Shown piece after piece: positions 1 to 5,598 of a stretch of DNA of 15,858 nucleotides. The stretch is from contig JBNKLG010000067.1 in NCBI GenBank assembly GCA_050292235.1, positions 1 to 15,858 on the forward strand. The letters run 5' to 3'. The DNA is from JBNKLG01 sp050292235 (lineage in GTDB: Bacteria; Pseudomonadota; Gammaproteobacteria; Chromatiales; Chromatiaceae). The notes beneath the pieces are model-generated. The model saw only the letters and a program-made list of their open reading frames with translations. It made no database searches and was not told the DNA's origin. The position numbers were made by a program, and so were the translations under genes. Each line of letters begins with the position of its first letter. The first letter of the stretch is position 1.

Positions 1-533
1 TCATGATGCCGGGTCTGAGCGGCTACGATGTCTGTCGTGAACTGCGAAAACAAGATCCGGCCATCCCTATCATCTTCATCAGTGCCAAATCCGAGGAGAT
101 TGACCGGGTGGTAGGACTGGAGCTGGGAGCCGACGACTTCATCATGAAACCCTTTGGCGTACGCGAGGTCATCGCCCGCATCCGCGCCGTCACCCGCCGT
201 ACCCTGTTGAGGCAGGAGGAAAAGCCAGAACAAAATGCCTCTTTCGAGATGGGCAACCTCAACATTATCCCCAAAGAGCTGCGGGCCCGTCGGGGAGAGA
301 TCAGCATCGACCTCAGCCTGCGCGATATCTGTATTCTGCGCACACTGTTTCAAAACCGCGGCAAGGTCATTAATCGAGACGAACTATTTGACACCTGCTG
401 GGGCCAACGCTATCTGCCCAGCAGTCGCAGCCTGGATCAACACATCTCCCAACTGCGCAAACGCATCGAGACCGACCCCAAGAACCCGACCCTGATCCAG
501 ACCGTCCATGGGTGTGGCTATCGATATGAATAA
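1..533 (+). CDS. OmpR/PhoB-family response regulator, 5'-truncated by the window edge
   Basis: DNA-binding output protein of a two-component system. The reading frame is already open at the first bases, and the visible protein opens in the M-M-P-G motif that normally follows the phosphoacceptor Asp by one residue, so the start codon, acidic pocket and phospho-Asp lie outside the window. Visible parts are the receiver beta4 segment (I-I-F-I-S-A-K), the A-D-D-F motif and the conserved K-P-F near residue 50 of the fragment. A winged-helix Trans_reg_C domain then fills the last ~100 residues and ends in the usual V-H-G-x-G-Y-R-Y. Its partner kinase is not in view and is probably upstream. The stop codon lies 3 bases from the stop of the convergent hemerythrin gene. 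The family is certain; the signal sensed is unknown. Confidence 0.93.
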   Translation, partial: MMPGLSGYDVCRELRKQDPAIPIIFISAKSEEIDRVVGLELGADDFIMKPFGVREVIARIRAVTRRTLLRQEEKPEQNASFEMGNLNIIPKELRARRGEISIDLSLRDICILRTLFQNRGKVINRDELFDTCWGQRYLPSSRSLDQHISQLRKRIETDPKNPTLIQTVHGCGYRYE

Positions 534-536
534 AGA

Positions 537-971
537 TTATTTAAAAAACCTCCCAAGCATCTTGGATACCCAGCTTTTATTGATTTTATTTCTGATCACT
601 TCCGCATAGTATTGATCTTCCTTTTGAATATGAGCCACCAGCCAAATCCTGAGATCATTCAGCAAGCGACGTGAGATATCCTTACCATTAACCCACTCTT
701 TTTTATGCTTTTTAATACCGTCAGTAAATAGCTTATGCACCCGACGATGGCCTTCAACATGCTCATATCCATACTCCGCCATCAAACTCTCCTCAAAAGA
801 AAAATGTGAGACGCAATAATCAAAGAGGCCATCAAATACAGTATCTATTTCGTTTTTATTATCGGACTTGATTGCATCATGTAGTTGGTTAATATAATCC
901 ACAATTTTGCGATGCTGCTCATCTATGACATCAATACCTATATCGTAAGAATCATCCCATACAAAAAACAT
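537..971 (-). CDS. Bacteriohemerythrin (single-domain hemerythrin-like O2-binding protein)
   Basis: A 144-aa four-helix protein expected to bind O2 at a non-haem di-iron site in the cytoplasm, for storage, delivery or sensing. The full ligand pattern is visible: D-E-Q-H near residue 20, a single H before F-S-F-E-E, H-V-E-G-H-R-R-V-H, and H-I-Q-K-E-D. The N-terminal V-W-D-D-S-Y-D-I-G-I-D is typical of the bacterial family. I chose ATG at 971 rather than GTG at 983 because AGAGG at 984-988 is well spaced for the ATG and too close for the GTG. Base composition is strikingly AT-rich: two 60-base blocks I counted (541-600, 841-900) hold about one third G+C, clearly less than the neighbours. That suggests separate acquisition. 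It lies 128 bases downstream of the integrase gene on the same strand. Confidence 0.93.
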   Translation of the reverse strand: MFFVWDDSYDIGIDVIDEQHRKIVDYINQLHDAIKSDNKNEIDTVFDGLFDYCVSHFSFEESLMAEYGYEHVEGHRRVHKLFTDGIKKHKKEWVNGKDISRRLLNDLRIWLVAHIQKEDQYYAEVIRNKINKSWVSKMLGRFFK

Positions 972-1021
972 AGTTCTGCCCACCTCTAAAATTTGCGTGA
1001 AATTAAGGAAGAAATCGAGAA

Positions 1022-1043
1022 ATTCTATTCAGCATACCATGCT
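1022..1043 (-). promoter_or_regulatory. Possible hemerythrin promoter with overlapping dyad
   Basis: On the minus strand TAGAAT (1022-1027) could serve as a -10 box about 50 bases before the hemerythrin ATG. Just upstream, at 1031-1043, is a perfect 5-bp dyad, AGCAT-N3-ATGCT, sitting where the promoter spacer would be. No good -35 hexamer is seen, so an activator-dependent promoter is one reading. Chance is not excluded. Confidence 0.25.
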
Positions 1044-1099
1044 ATGACGCCATGAAAGCACCAAAATGGGAATCGGGAATCCCCCTTAAACCACCCTGC

Positions 1100-2119
1100 T
1101 TAGCCAAGAGGCTTTTCTGTCTTCATCGCTGCTCTGTCCATCACCTGAGTGTAAATCATGGTGGTTCTTACATCTTTGTGACCCAATAACTCCTGCACGG
1201 TTTTGATGTCATACCCGTCTTCCAGAAAATGGGTCGCAAAACTGTGACGCAGGTTATGGCAATTGCCATCTTTATGGATGCCAGCTGCCTGAACAGCCTC
1301 TTTGACAACCCCTTGTATTACGGACTGGGCAATATGATGTCGTCTGACTTTTCCTGAGCGTGGATCGGTGGAAAGTGTGGCGGCAGGAAACAGGTATTGC
1401 CACCGCCACTCTTTAGATTCCCGGGGGGATTCACTGGCCAGCGTGGAGGGCAGGTAGACCTCTCCATAACCCTTGGCTTGATCTTGGACGAAAAGTTCAA
1501 GCGCCTTGGTTGTTTGCTCACGAATGGGCTGCACCAGAGAGGGGGGCAATAAGGTTACGCGATCCTCTTCTCCCTCGCTATTTCGTACCAGAATTTGCTG
1601 CCGCTCAAATTCGATGTCTTGGATACGCAGGCGTAATCCCTCCAACAAACGTAAGCCGGTTCCGTAGAGCAGCATGGTAATCAGCCGATAACGCTTATTG
1701 TCTATCTGCTGCATGATGCGCTCCACCTCATCGCGGGTAAAAACCGTTGGAAGTTGTTTAGGGTGCTTTACAGAAGCCAGTTGATCCAGTGCCAACTCCT
1801 TTCGGCCAAGCACCTCCCGATATAAGAAAATGAGGCTGTTGAGGGCCTGATTTTGGGTCGATGCACTGATTTTTCGCTCAACTGACAAATGGTTCAAATA
1901 GCTAAGAATTTCACCTTCCCCCATCTCTTTGGGATGACGCTGCTGGTGAAAGAGAATGTAGCGTTTGGCCCAGCTCAGGTAGGCCTTTTCGGTGCGAATA
2001 CTGTATTGCTTACGACGAATGGCATCGCGCATTTTGAGGAGTAGTTTCGACTTACCGACAATCCAGTTGGTATCCAGGGGCTCATGAGCATCACTGCGGG
2101 ACTGAGGGGCTGACTGCAT
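1100..2119 (-). CDS. intI: Integron-type tyrosine recombinase (IntI family), altered catalytic Lys
   Basis: A site-specific recombinase of 339 aa. An N-terminal SAM-like core-binding domain (about 24-115) carries the integron-integrase signatures Y-S-x-R-T-E, F-H-x-x-R-H-P and S-T-Q-N-Q-A-L. The catalytic domain has R157 (G-T-G-L-R), H288 and R291 (H-N-L-R-H-S-F), H314 (L-L-G-H) and the nucleophile Y323. The extra segment particular to integron integrases, E-W-R-W-Q-Y-L-F-P through D-P-R-S-G to R-R-H-H, lies at 237-262. Numbering runs 11 ahead of IntI1, which puts E182 (in R-N-S-E-G-E-E-D-R) at the position of the conserved Lys of the G-K-G-x-K-D-R hairpin. The start at 2119 is supported by AAGGA at 2131-2135. 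The frame is intact. No attC or cassette array is visible on either side, so it is a lone integrase here. Confidence 0.9.
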   Translation of the reverse strand: MQSAPQSRSDAHEPLDTNWIVGKSKLLLKMRDAIRRKQYSIRTEKAYLSWAKRYILFHQQRHPKEMGEGEILSYLNHLSVERKISASTQNQALNSLIFLYREVLGRKELALDQLASVKHPKQLPTVFTRDEVERIMQQIDNKRYRLITMLLYGTGLRLLEGLRLRIQDIEFERQQILVRNSEGEEDRVTLLPPSLVQPIREQTTKALELFVQDQAKGYGEVYLPSTLASESPRESKEWRWQYLFPAATLSTDPRSGKVRRHHIAQSVIQGVVKEAVQAAGIHKDGNCHNLRHSFATHFLEDGYDIKTVQELLGHKDVRTTMIYTQVMDRAAMKTEKPLG

Positions 2120-2157
2120 CTTGCACGGGTCCTTATGCCTGTTTTTAAACCTCCCGC

Positions 2158-2186
2158 ATACTAGGCGGCTTTAGCGGGCCTGACAA
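2158..2186 (-). promoter_or_regulatory. Sigma-70-type promoter of the integrase gene
   Basis: Read on the minus strand, TTGTCA (2181-2186, five of six to the -35 consensus) and TAGTAT (2158-2163, four of six to the -10) are separated by exactly 17 bases. This puts transcription start near 2151 and gives a leader of about 31 bases with the AAGGA site in it. The -35 box lies inside one arm of the dyad at 2182-2208, so a protein binding that dyad would block the promoter. No CTG-N10-CAG LexA box is present. Confidence 0.5.
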
Positions 2187-2216
2187 GAGATCAAAAAAGA
2201 TCTCTGTCGGCCTGAC
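2177..2216. repeat. Bulged 10-bp dyad with A6 loop, flanked by GGCCTGAC direct repeats
   Basis: Arms at 2182-2192 and 2199-2208 pair over 10 bp with a single unpaired A in the left arm and a loop of six A. The octamer GGCCTGAC occurs directly repeated at 2177-2184 and 2209-2216, 32 bases apart, framing the stem. It overlaps the -35 box of the integrase promoter, so it may be an operator. The bulged stem also recalls integrase-bound folded sites, but no GTTRRRY crossover point lies in the correct orientation. Confidence 0.6.
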
Positions 2217-2227
2217 CGCAGCCCATT

Positions 2228-2243
2228 TGTAGCAAAGCAGACA
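2228..2243 (+). promoter_or_regulatory. NifA-type upstream activator site (TGT-N10-ACA)
   Basis: TGT at 2228-2230 and ACA at 2241-2243 enclose exactly ten bases, the canonical NifA binding pattern. The centre is about 87 bases upstream of the start predicted from the -24/-12 promoter at 2296-2311, a usual enhancer distance. A weaker copy, TGT-N10-GCA, lies at 2205-2220. The motif alone would be weak evidence in 200 bases; its position relative to the sigma-54 promoter makes it persuasive. Confidence 0.6.
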
Positions 2244-2295
2244 ATGGACACCACGTCTACCACCTAACCTACTGATTCAAAACAACTCAACAAGC

Positions 2296-2311
2296 TGGCC
2301 CAGGATTTGCT
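2296..2311 (+). promoter_or_regulatory. Sigma-54 (-24/-12) promoter of the SIR2-like operon
   Basis: TGGCCCAGGATTTGCT matches the TGGCAC-N5-TTGCT consensus with one mismatch in the -24 box. The invariant GG (2297-2298) and GC (2309-2310) are in exact GG-N10-GC spacing. Predicted transcription start is near 2322, leaving a 27-base leader to the ATG at 2349. Taken with the NifA-type site at 2228-2243, it indicates induction under nitrogen-fixing conditions. Confidence 0.68.
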
Positions 2312-2348
2312 CTAAGCAGAAACATCGATCACTTTGGGGTACCCTCTC

Positions 2349-3242
2349 ATGAGCAATCAGACGCTAACCATCCTGGCAGCAGGCATCATGGATAACCAGA
2401 TCGTCCCTTATCTGGGCGCTGGTGTACTCTCTCCCGTCGCCCACAGCGAAACCGGAGAGAGGATCCCCGCCGACAGTGACAGCCTCATCCTGGCCATGAA
2501 CAACGGTCGCCCCATGGCCCCCAGACTGATGTATGAATTCCCCCGCGCCGCCATGGATGTGGAGTTGAAACGAGGCCGTAACGCCGTCACACGGTTTCTC
2601 GACACCACCTATGGCCAGAACAGTTGGAGCCGTGCCCCGCTGCATAAGTGGCTGGCCGACATCAAACCCAAATATGTCATTGATATCAACCGCGACACCC
2701 AGTTGCAGGAGAGCTATGCAGATACCCCTCACACGCTGATCCGCGGCATCTCGCGGATTGCGGGTACCGATTACCGCTTTCGCATCCACCACTACGATGG
2801 CAAGCACTATTCCGCGAAAGAGATTGATCAATCCGAAGTCGATACTTCGCTGCCGATCCTGTTCAAACCCATGGGCAGTCCACTACCGGATGCCACCTAT
2901 ATTGCCTCCGATGCCGACTACGTGGATTACATCACCGAACTCATGGGCGGCTTTGCCATCCCCGATTTCGTCAAAGGTTACCGCCAGGGCAAACAATATC
3001 TCTTCATGGGGCTGCGCATGACCCGGGATACCGAGCGCATGGTGCTGTCGGATTTCATCTATGCCGCCGATTCACCCGCCGGTTGGGCACTAATCCCCGA
3101 GCCCAACGACAAGGAACGCCGTTTCTGTCGCAAAATGAACATCGAGATCATTGAGGCGGATGTGGACGACCTCCTCGCTGCAACCGCCGATCTACGTCCA
3201 GGTACAACCCCAGCGGGCAACCAGCCCGCCCTGAACGTCTGA
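2349..3242 (+). CDS. SIR2-like domain protein, catalytic His replaced; first gene of a putative nif-regulated operon
   Basis: A 297-aa protein with a Rossmann-like SIR2_2 layout. It has a G-A-G nucleotide-binding motif at 23-25 (I-V-P-Y-L-G-A-G-V-L), V-I-D-I-N-R-D at 110-116 in place of the family N-x-D, and I-L-F-K-P-M-G-S at 170-177, where active relatives carry K-L-H-G-S. The H-to-M change at 175 argues against sirtuin or NADase chemistry, while NAD or ADP-ribose binding may remain. The pattern D-A-D-Y-V-D-Y-I and Y-L-F-M-G-L-R (217-223) completes the fold. ATG at 2349 is preferred over TTG at 2334; GGGGT at 2336-2340 may be its ribosome site. No signal peptide, so cytoplasmic. It is followed after 4 bases by the four-Cys protein. 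Role unknown; the promoter suggests an accessory function in nitrogen fixation. Confidence 0.75.
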   Translation: MSNQTLTILAAGIMDNQIVPYLGAGVLSPVAHSETGERIPADSDSLILAMNNGRPMAPRLMYEFPRAAMDVELKRGRNAVTRFLDTTYGQNSWSRAPLHKWLADIKPKYVIDINRDTQLQESYADTPHTLIRGISRIAGTDYRFRIHHYDGKHYSAKEIDQSEVDTSLPILFKPMGSPLPDATYIASDADYVDYITELMGGFAIPDFVKGYRQGKQYLFMGLRMTRDTERMVLSDFIYAADSPAGWALIPEPNDKERRFCRKMNIEIIEADVDDLLAATADLRPGTTPAGNQPALNV

Positions 3243-3246
3243 TCCC

Positions 3247-3477
3247 ATGGCTCAATTTCGACCCTGCCAGGGCCAGACCGCCTGCCGCGATGACGGTGAG
3301 CGTTGCCTCACCTGTGGCCGTTCCCTATTGGAGATCGCCATGCTGCGCAATGCCATCGACCAACTTGCCCATGTGGCGCAGCTCTTTGACTATGACAATA
3401 GCAACGAATATGCCGACTACATCAGTCACAAACTGAAGAAAGTTCTGAAACACCGAAAAAACAATCCATCAAACTAA
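3247..3477 (+). CDS. Small four-cysteine protein (76 aa), second gene of the SIR2-like operon
   Basis: I do not know a function for this protein. Its N-terminal third holds C7-x5-C13-x6-C20-x2-C23-G, a pattern that could hold zinc or an Fe-S cluster. The rest is predicted helical (L-R-N-A-I-D-Q-L-A-H-V-A), then an acidic D-Y-D-N segment with E-Y-A-D-Y-I, and a lysine-rich tail. It begins 4 bases after the upstream stop and has no clear ribosome site of its own, so translation is probably coupled to the SIR2-like gene. The C-terminal basic tail may contact nucleic acid or an acidic partner. Real gene status is supported by the tight operon spacing, unmixed reading frame and organised cysteines. 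Confidence 0.75.
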   Translation: MAQFRPCQGQTACRDDGERCLTCGRSLLEIAMLRNAIDQLAHVAQLFDYDNSNEYADYISHKLKKVLKHRKNNPSN

Positions 3478-3495
3478 CCCTGGAGACCAACCAAG

Positions 3496-4056
3496 ATGTC
3501 ACTCGATCGTTACAAAGCCGACGGCCTGCTGTTCAACCAAAACTTTCTCGAAGAGACCAGCGAAGCGGGTCTCAAAGGCTATCGCGGCGAACTGGTCTTG
3601 ATAGAGGGCGGCATCGCCGACGAAAAGGGCCATGCCAAGCCGCCGGAGGATGTCATGCGTGGTGTGGCCATCCTGGCCAGTGACAAAATACAGCTCATTA
3701 TCGGCGCCATCGACGACATCAAGTCCCTGCCCACCTTTGTGAGCAAATACGGCGCGGACTTTACCGCCAACATGATCGCAGTGATCTACGTAGTCAACAT
3801 CGATAAGCCAGCCCAGGTCAGTCTGGGCGAACAGAATTTTGTCCTGATTCCCTTACAGCAGGGGGTGCCCTGGAACGAAATCATCGATGAACTGGCCCTG
3901 GAAAAGAGCGATTTTAAGGGCATGTCGGCAGCGGACAAGATCGTCAAACTGCGGGATGAACTCAAAGAGTACAAACCCACTTATCCGGCCCAGTCGTTTG
4001 ACGAGGTACTGGCATCAGCCACTACTGCCACCCGTGAGGGCTGGGGCGCGGTCTAG
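3496..4056 (+). CDS. Conserved-looking cytoplasmic protein of unknown function (186 aa), third gene of the SIR2-like operon
   Basis: I do not recognise this family. It is a soluble mixed alpha/beta protein with no signal peptide or membrane segment. Several hydrophobic strands are visible (E-L-V-L-I-E-G-G, I-Q-L-I-I-G-A-I, M-I-A-V-I-Y-V-V, F-V-L-I-P-L), which suggests a Rossmann-like or ferredoxin-like sheet. The second half is a charged helical region (K-S-D-F-K-G-M-S-A-A-D-K-I-V-K-L). There are no cysteines or histidines arranged as ligands. The start is well supported by GGAG at 3482-3485, and the gene follows the four-Cys gene by 18 bases, so it shares the -24/-12 promoter. It ends before the convergent SNase-like gene with no clear terminator between them. 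Confidence 0.72.
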   Translation: MSLDRYKADGLLFNQNFLEETSEAGLKGYRGELVLIEGGIADEKGHAKPPEDVMRGVAILASDKIQLIIGAIDDIKSLPTFVSKYGADFTANMIAVIYVVNIDKPAQVSLGEQNFVLIPLQQGVPWNEIIDELALEKSDFKGMSAADKIVKLRDELKEYKPTYPAQSFDEVLASATTATREGWGAV

Positions 4057-4110
4057 GCAATTCGGCAATCAGAGGGTAAGCACCCACCTGCTTCAGTGCC
4101 TGTTATGGGT

Positions 4111-4590
4111 TTATCGGTGTTTTTTGATGAAAACCCTCGGTTTGACTGGGCCGCCAGCCCAGATACCCAATCGGCGTTGCTGAGCCCCGGCCCGGGCAGC
4201 ACGATAGTTCCTTAAACGCGTGGAATCCAGCTCAGCTTCGTCGATGTTGACAAGGCCGTTGGCCACCAGCTCCTGGTTGACCTCTTTCCCCCCCCAGGTG
4301 ATGTATCCACTGAGTTTGCCAGACAACTGTTTTCCCGGGATGCGGACTCGTACCTGACGTCCACCGATAAGGCCATTGAGTCGGCGTTTGGCGGCGCGAC
4401 GGATGGCAGGGTCTCTGTCGATCAGACGGATGCCCCGCAGCCGAATCAAATACCGCCCACGGGTTGCGGTCAGCAGAGCGATGTCCCGACCGCTATAAAC
4501 GGTGCTGACCTGGCCACTGAGCTCGGCTGATGATGCGGAGAAAGACAGCAACAGTAAGCAAAGCAAGAGGCCAGGCCGCCACCTCGTCAT
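4111..4590 (-). CDS. Secreted SNase-fold (thermonuclease-like) protein with degenerate active site
   Basis: A 159-aa protein with a Sec signal peptide (basic M-T-R-W-R-P, then L-L-L-C-L-L-L-L, cleavage likely after S-S-A). The SNase-like beta-barrel follows: L-I-R-L-R-G-I near 48-54, the helix A-A-K-R-R-L-N-G-L, V-R-V-R-I, G-K-E-V-N-Q-E-L-V-A-N-G-L-V-N, and the closing G-I-W. Compared with staphylococcal nuclease, the R of the R-L-x-G-I motif is kept, but the D-G-D-T, D-x-P-E and second catalytic Arg positions read S-G-R-D, R-L-I-D-R-D and G-K. Nuclease activity is therefore doubtful. The start is supported by AAGGAG with 10-base spacing. It lies 26 bases after soxZ, so it is probably the last gene of a soxY-soxZ transcript and acts in the periplasm. 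Confidence 0.8.
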   Translation of the reverse strand: MTRWRPGLLLCLLLLSFSASSAELSGQVSTVYSGRDIALLTATRGRYLIRLRGIRLIDRDPAIRRAAKRRLNGLIGGRQVRVRIPGKQLSGKLSGYITWGGKEVNQELVANGLVNIDEAELDSTRLRNYRAARAGAQQRRLGIWAGGPVKPRVFIKKHR

Positions 4591-4616
4591 GGGCGTATAA
4601 CTCCTTCAGTTTCCAG

Positions 4617-4931
4617 CTATTTAACCGCCGTTTCGATACTGTCGGAGCCGCCCCGGTTATCGGTCCAGGTGATTTTAAGCGTGTCGCCAGCCTTGGCGGT
4701 CACCCTGGCGTTCAGGTAGGGGTTTTTGGAAACGCCGCCACTGAGCATGGCGGTAAAAACGGGCTTGTCACTGATGGCCATGACCACTTCCTGGATAAAG
4801 TGCGATTCAATCTCTTTGCCCGTTGTTTTGTCTTTACGATTGCCACCCTCCATCGGATGGGTGATGAGTACTTTGATATCGGCCATGTTGCCTTTCAACT
4901 TGGCGCGTACCTTCATGCTCTTTTTTGCCAT
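4617..4931 (-). CDS. soxZ: SoxZ, sulfur-carrier complex subunit
   Basis: A 104-aa immunoglobulin-like beta-sandwich protein that pairs with SoxY in the periplasm and is exported with it. SoxYZ carries the sulfur intermediate while SoxAX, SoxB and other enzymes act on it. Family signatures are clear: K-V-R-A-K-L-K-G, V-L-I-T-H-P-M-E-G-G, the G-K-E-I-E-S-H-F-I-Q-E segment, the N-P-Y-L core and the final W-T-D-N-R-G. It has no signal peptide, as usual, since it is exported as a complex with the Tat-targeted partner. GAGGA lies 7 bases before the ATG. It follows soxY by 50 bases and is followed by the SNase-like gene after 26. No soxAXB or soxCD is in view. Confidence 0.95.
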   Translation of the reverse strand: MAKKSMKVRAKLKGNMADIKVLITHPMEGGNRKDKTTGKEIESHFIQEVVMAISDKPVFTAMLSGGVSKNPYLNARVTAKAGDTLKITWTDNRGGSDSIETAVK

Positions 4932-4981
4932 GGGATGTTCCTCTGAATCTGAATAGGGTTAAGTGCTGTAGTGGCAGGCCA

Positions 4982-5449
4982 TTAGCCGCCGCAACCGCCG
5001 ATGGTGACTTTAACCTCCTGGCTGGCGCTGTAGACTTTGCCTTCAGCCTTGATCAATGCAACAACGTTGCCGGTTTTTCCCATCTTGATACGGGTAGAGG
5101 CGAAAGCCTCAGTGCCTTCTCCCAACACAAAACTACTGGTTAGAGGAACCGGATTGTTGGACGCGATGATGCTGATGCTCTCGGCTTTGAGACTGGTACT
5201 GATTTTGACCGGCACCACAGCACCGTTTTCGGCAATCGTTGGAGCCTCAATGGTAATGGCATCGCTGGTTTCAGGGGCATCACCACCGAAAAGTGCTTTG
5301 ATGGCATCGGCTTCAGTCTTGGCCTGAAAGGCCTCGGTATTCCAAGCTGCCAGTACCATGTTGGGCGCGATGAGGCCAGCAACCAGAGTAAGGCTGCCAG
5401 CAGCCAAAGAGCCTTTGAGAAAAACTCGGCGTTGAGCGTCAATGATCAT
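4982..5449 (-). CDS. soxY: SoxY, sulfur-carrier protein with swinging-arm cysteine
   Basis: A 155-aa periplasmic protein whose C-terminal Cys in G-G-C-G-G covalently binds thiosulfate-derived sulfur during Sox oxidation; the motif ends the protein exactly. A twin-arginine signal is present: R-R-V-F-L-K-G then a hydrophobic stretch ending near V-L-A-A. The body is the SoxY beta-sandwich. ATG at 5449 places the Arg pair close to the N terminus and has GGAG about 10 bases upstream; the longer frame back to 5527 would give an unnatural leader. It starts the soxY-soxZ-SNase cluster, 147 bases after bepA on the same strand. A weak promoter (TTGCGT, 16 bases, TATGCT on the minus strand, 5566-5539) lies in that gap. 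Confidence 0.95.
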   Translation of the reverse strand: MIIDAQRRVFLKGSLAAGSLTLVAGLIAPNMVLAAWNTEAFQAKTEADAIKALFGGDAPETSDAITIEAPTIAENGAVVPVKISTSLKAESISIIASNNPVPLTSSFVLGEGTEAFASTRIKMGKTGNVVALIKAEGKVYSASQEVKVTIGGCGG

Positions 5450-5578
5450 AGGGTCAATACTCCAACTTGATTTGGTTTGTTTTTTAGGTGTCTCACTGGG
5501 ACTGTCACCGGTAAAAAGGGTTCCCAATATGGGCTGGTAGCATACTGTACTGGCCTTTCAACGCAAGGGGGGAAGCTG

Positions 5579-5598
5579 AATCGGTATTTTGTCCGATT
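5579..5598. repeat. Small hairpin at the bepA stop codon
   Basis: AATCGG (5579-5584) and CCGATT (5593-5598) form a perfect 6-bp dyad with an 8-base loop, overlapping the bepA stop codon. There is no T-run after it in the bepA direction, so I do not call a terminator; it may slow or stabilise the 3' end of the message. Confidence 0.35.

Noticed and set aside
1050..1064. GG-N10-GC on the minus strand upstream of the hemerythrin gene, possible sigma-54 promoter.
   Set aside because: Outside the GG and GC the match is poor (TGGTGC ... TGGCG).
2204..2221. CTG ... CAG pair upstream of intI, possible LexA box.
   Set aside because: Spacer is 12 bases, not 10, and the centre is not AT-rich.
2262..2268. 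ACCTAAC (RYYYAAC), possible attI/attC core near intI.
   Set aside because: Orientation is opposite to that expected for an attI crossover facing away from intI, and no partner GTTRRRY lies downstream.
2336..2345. GGGGTACCCT palindrome before the SIR2-like start as an operator.
   Set aside because: Short, overlaps the likely ribosome site, and explained by chance.
4071..4095. Small hairpin (AAGCA-N6-TGCTT) between the convergent 186-aa gene and the SNase gene as a terminator.
   Set aside because: Only 5 bp of stem and no T-run.
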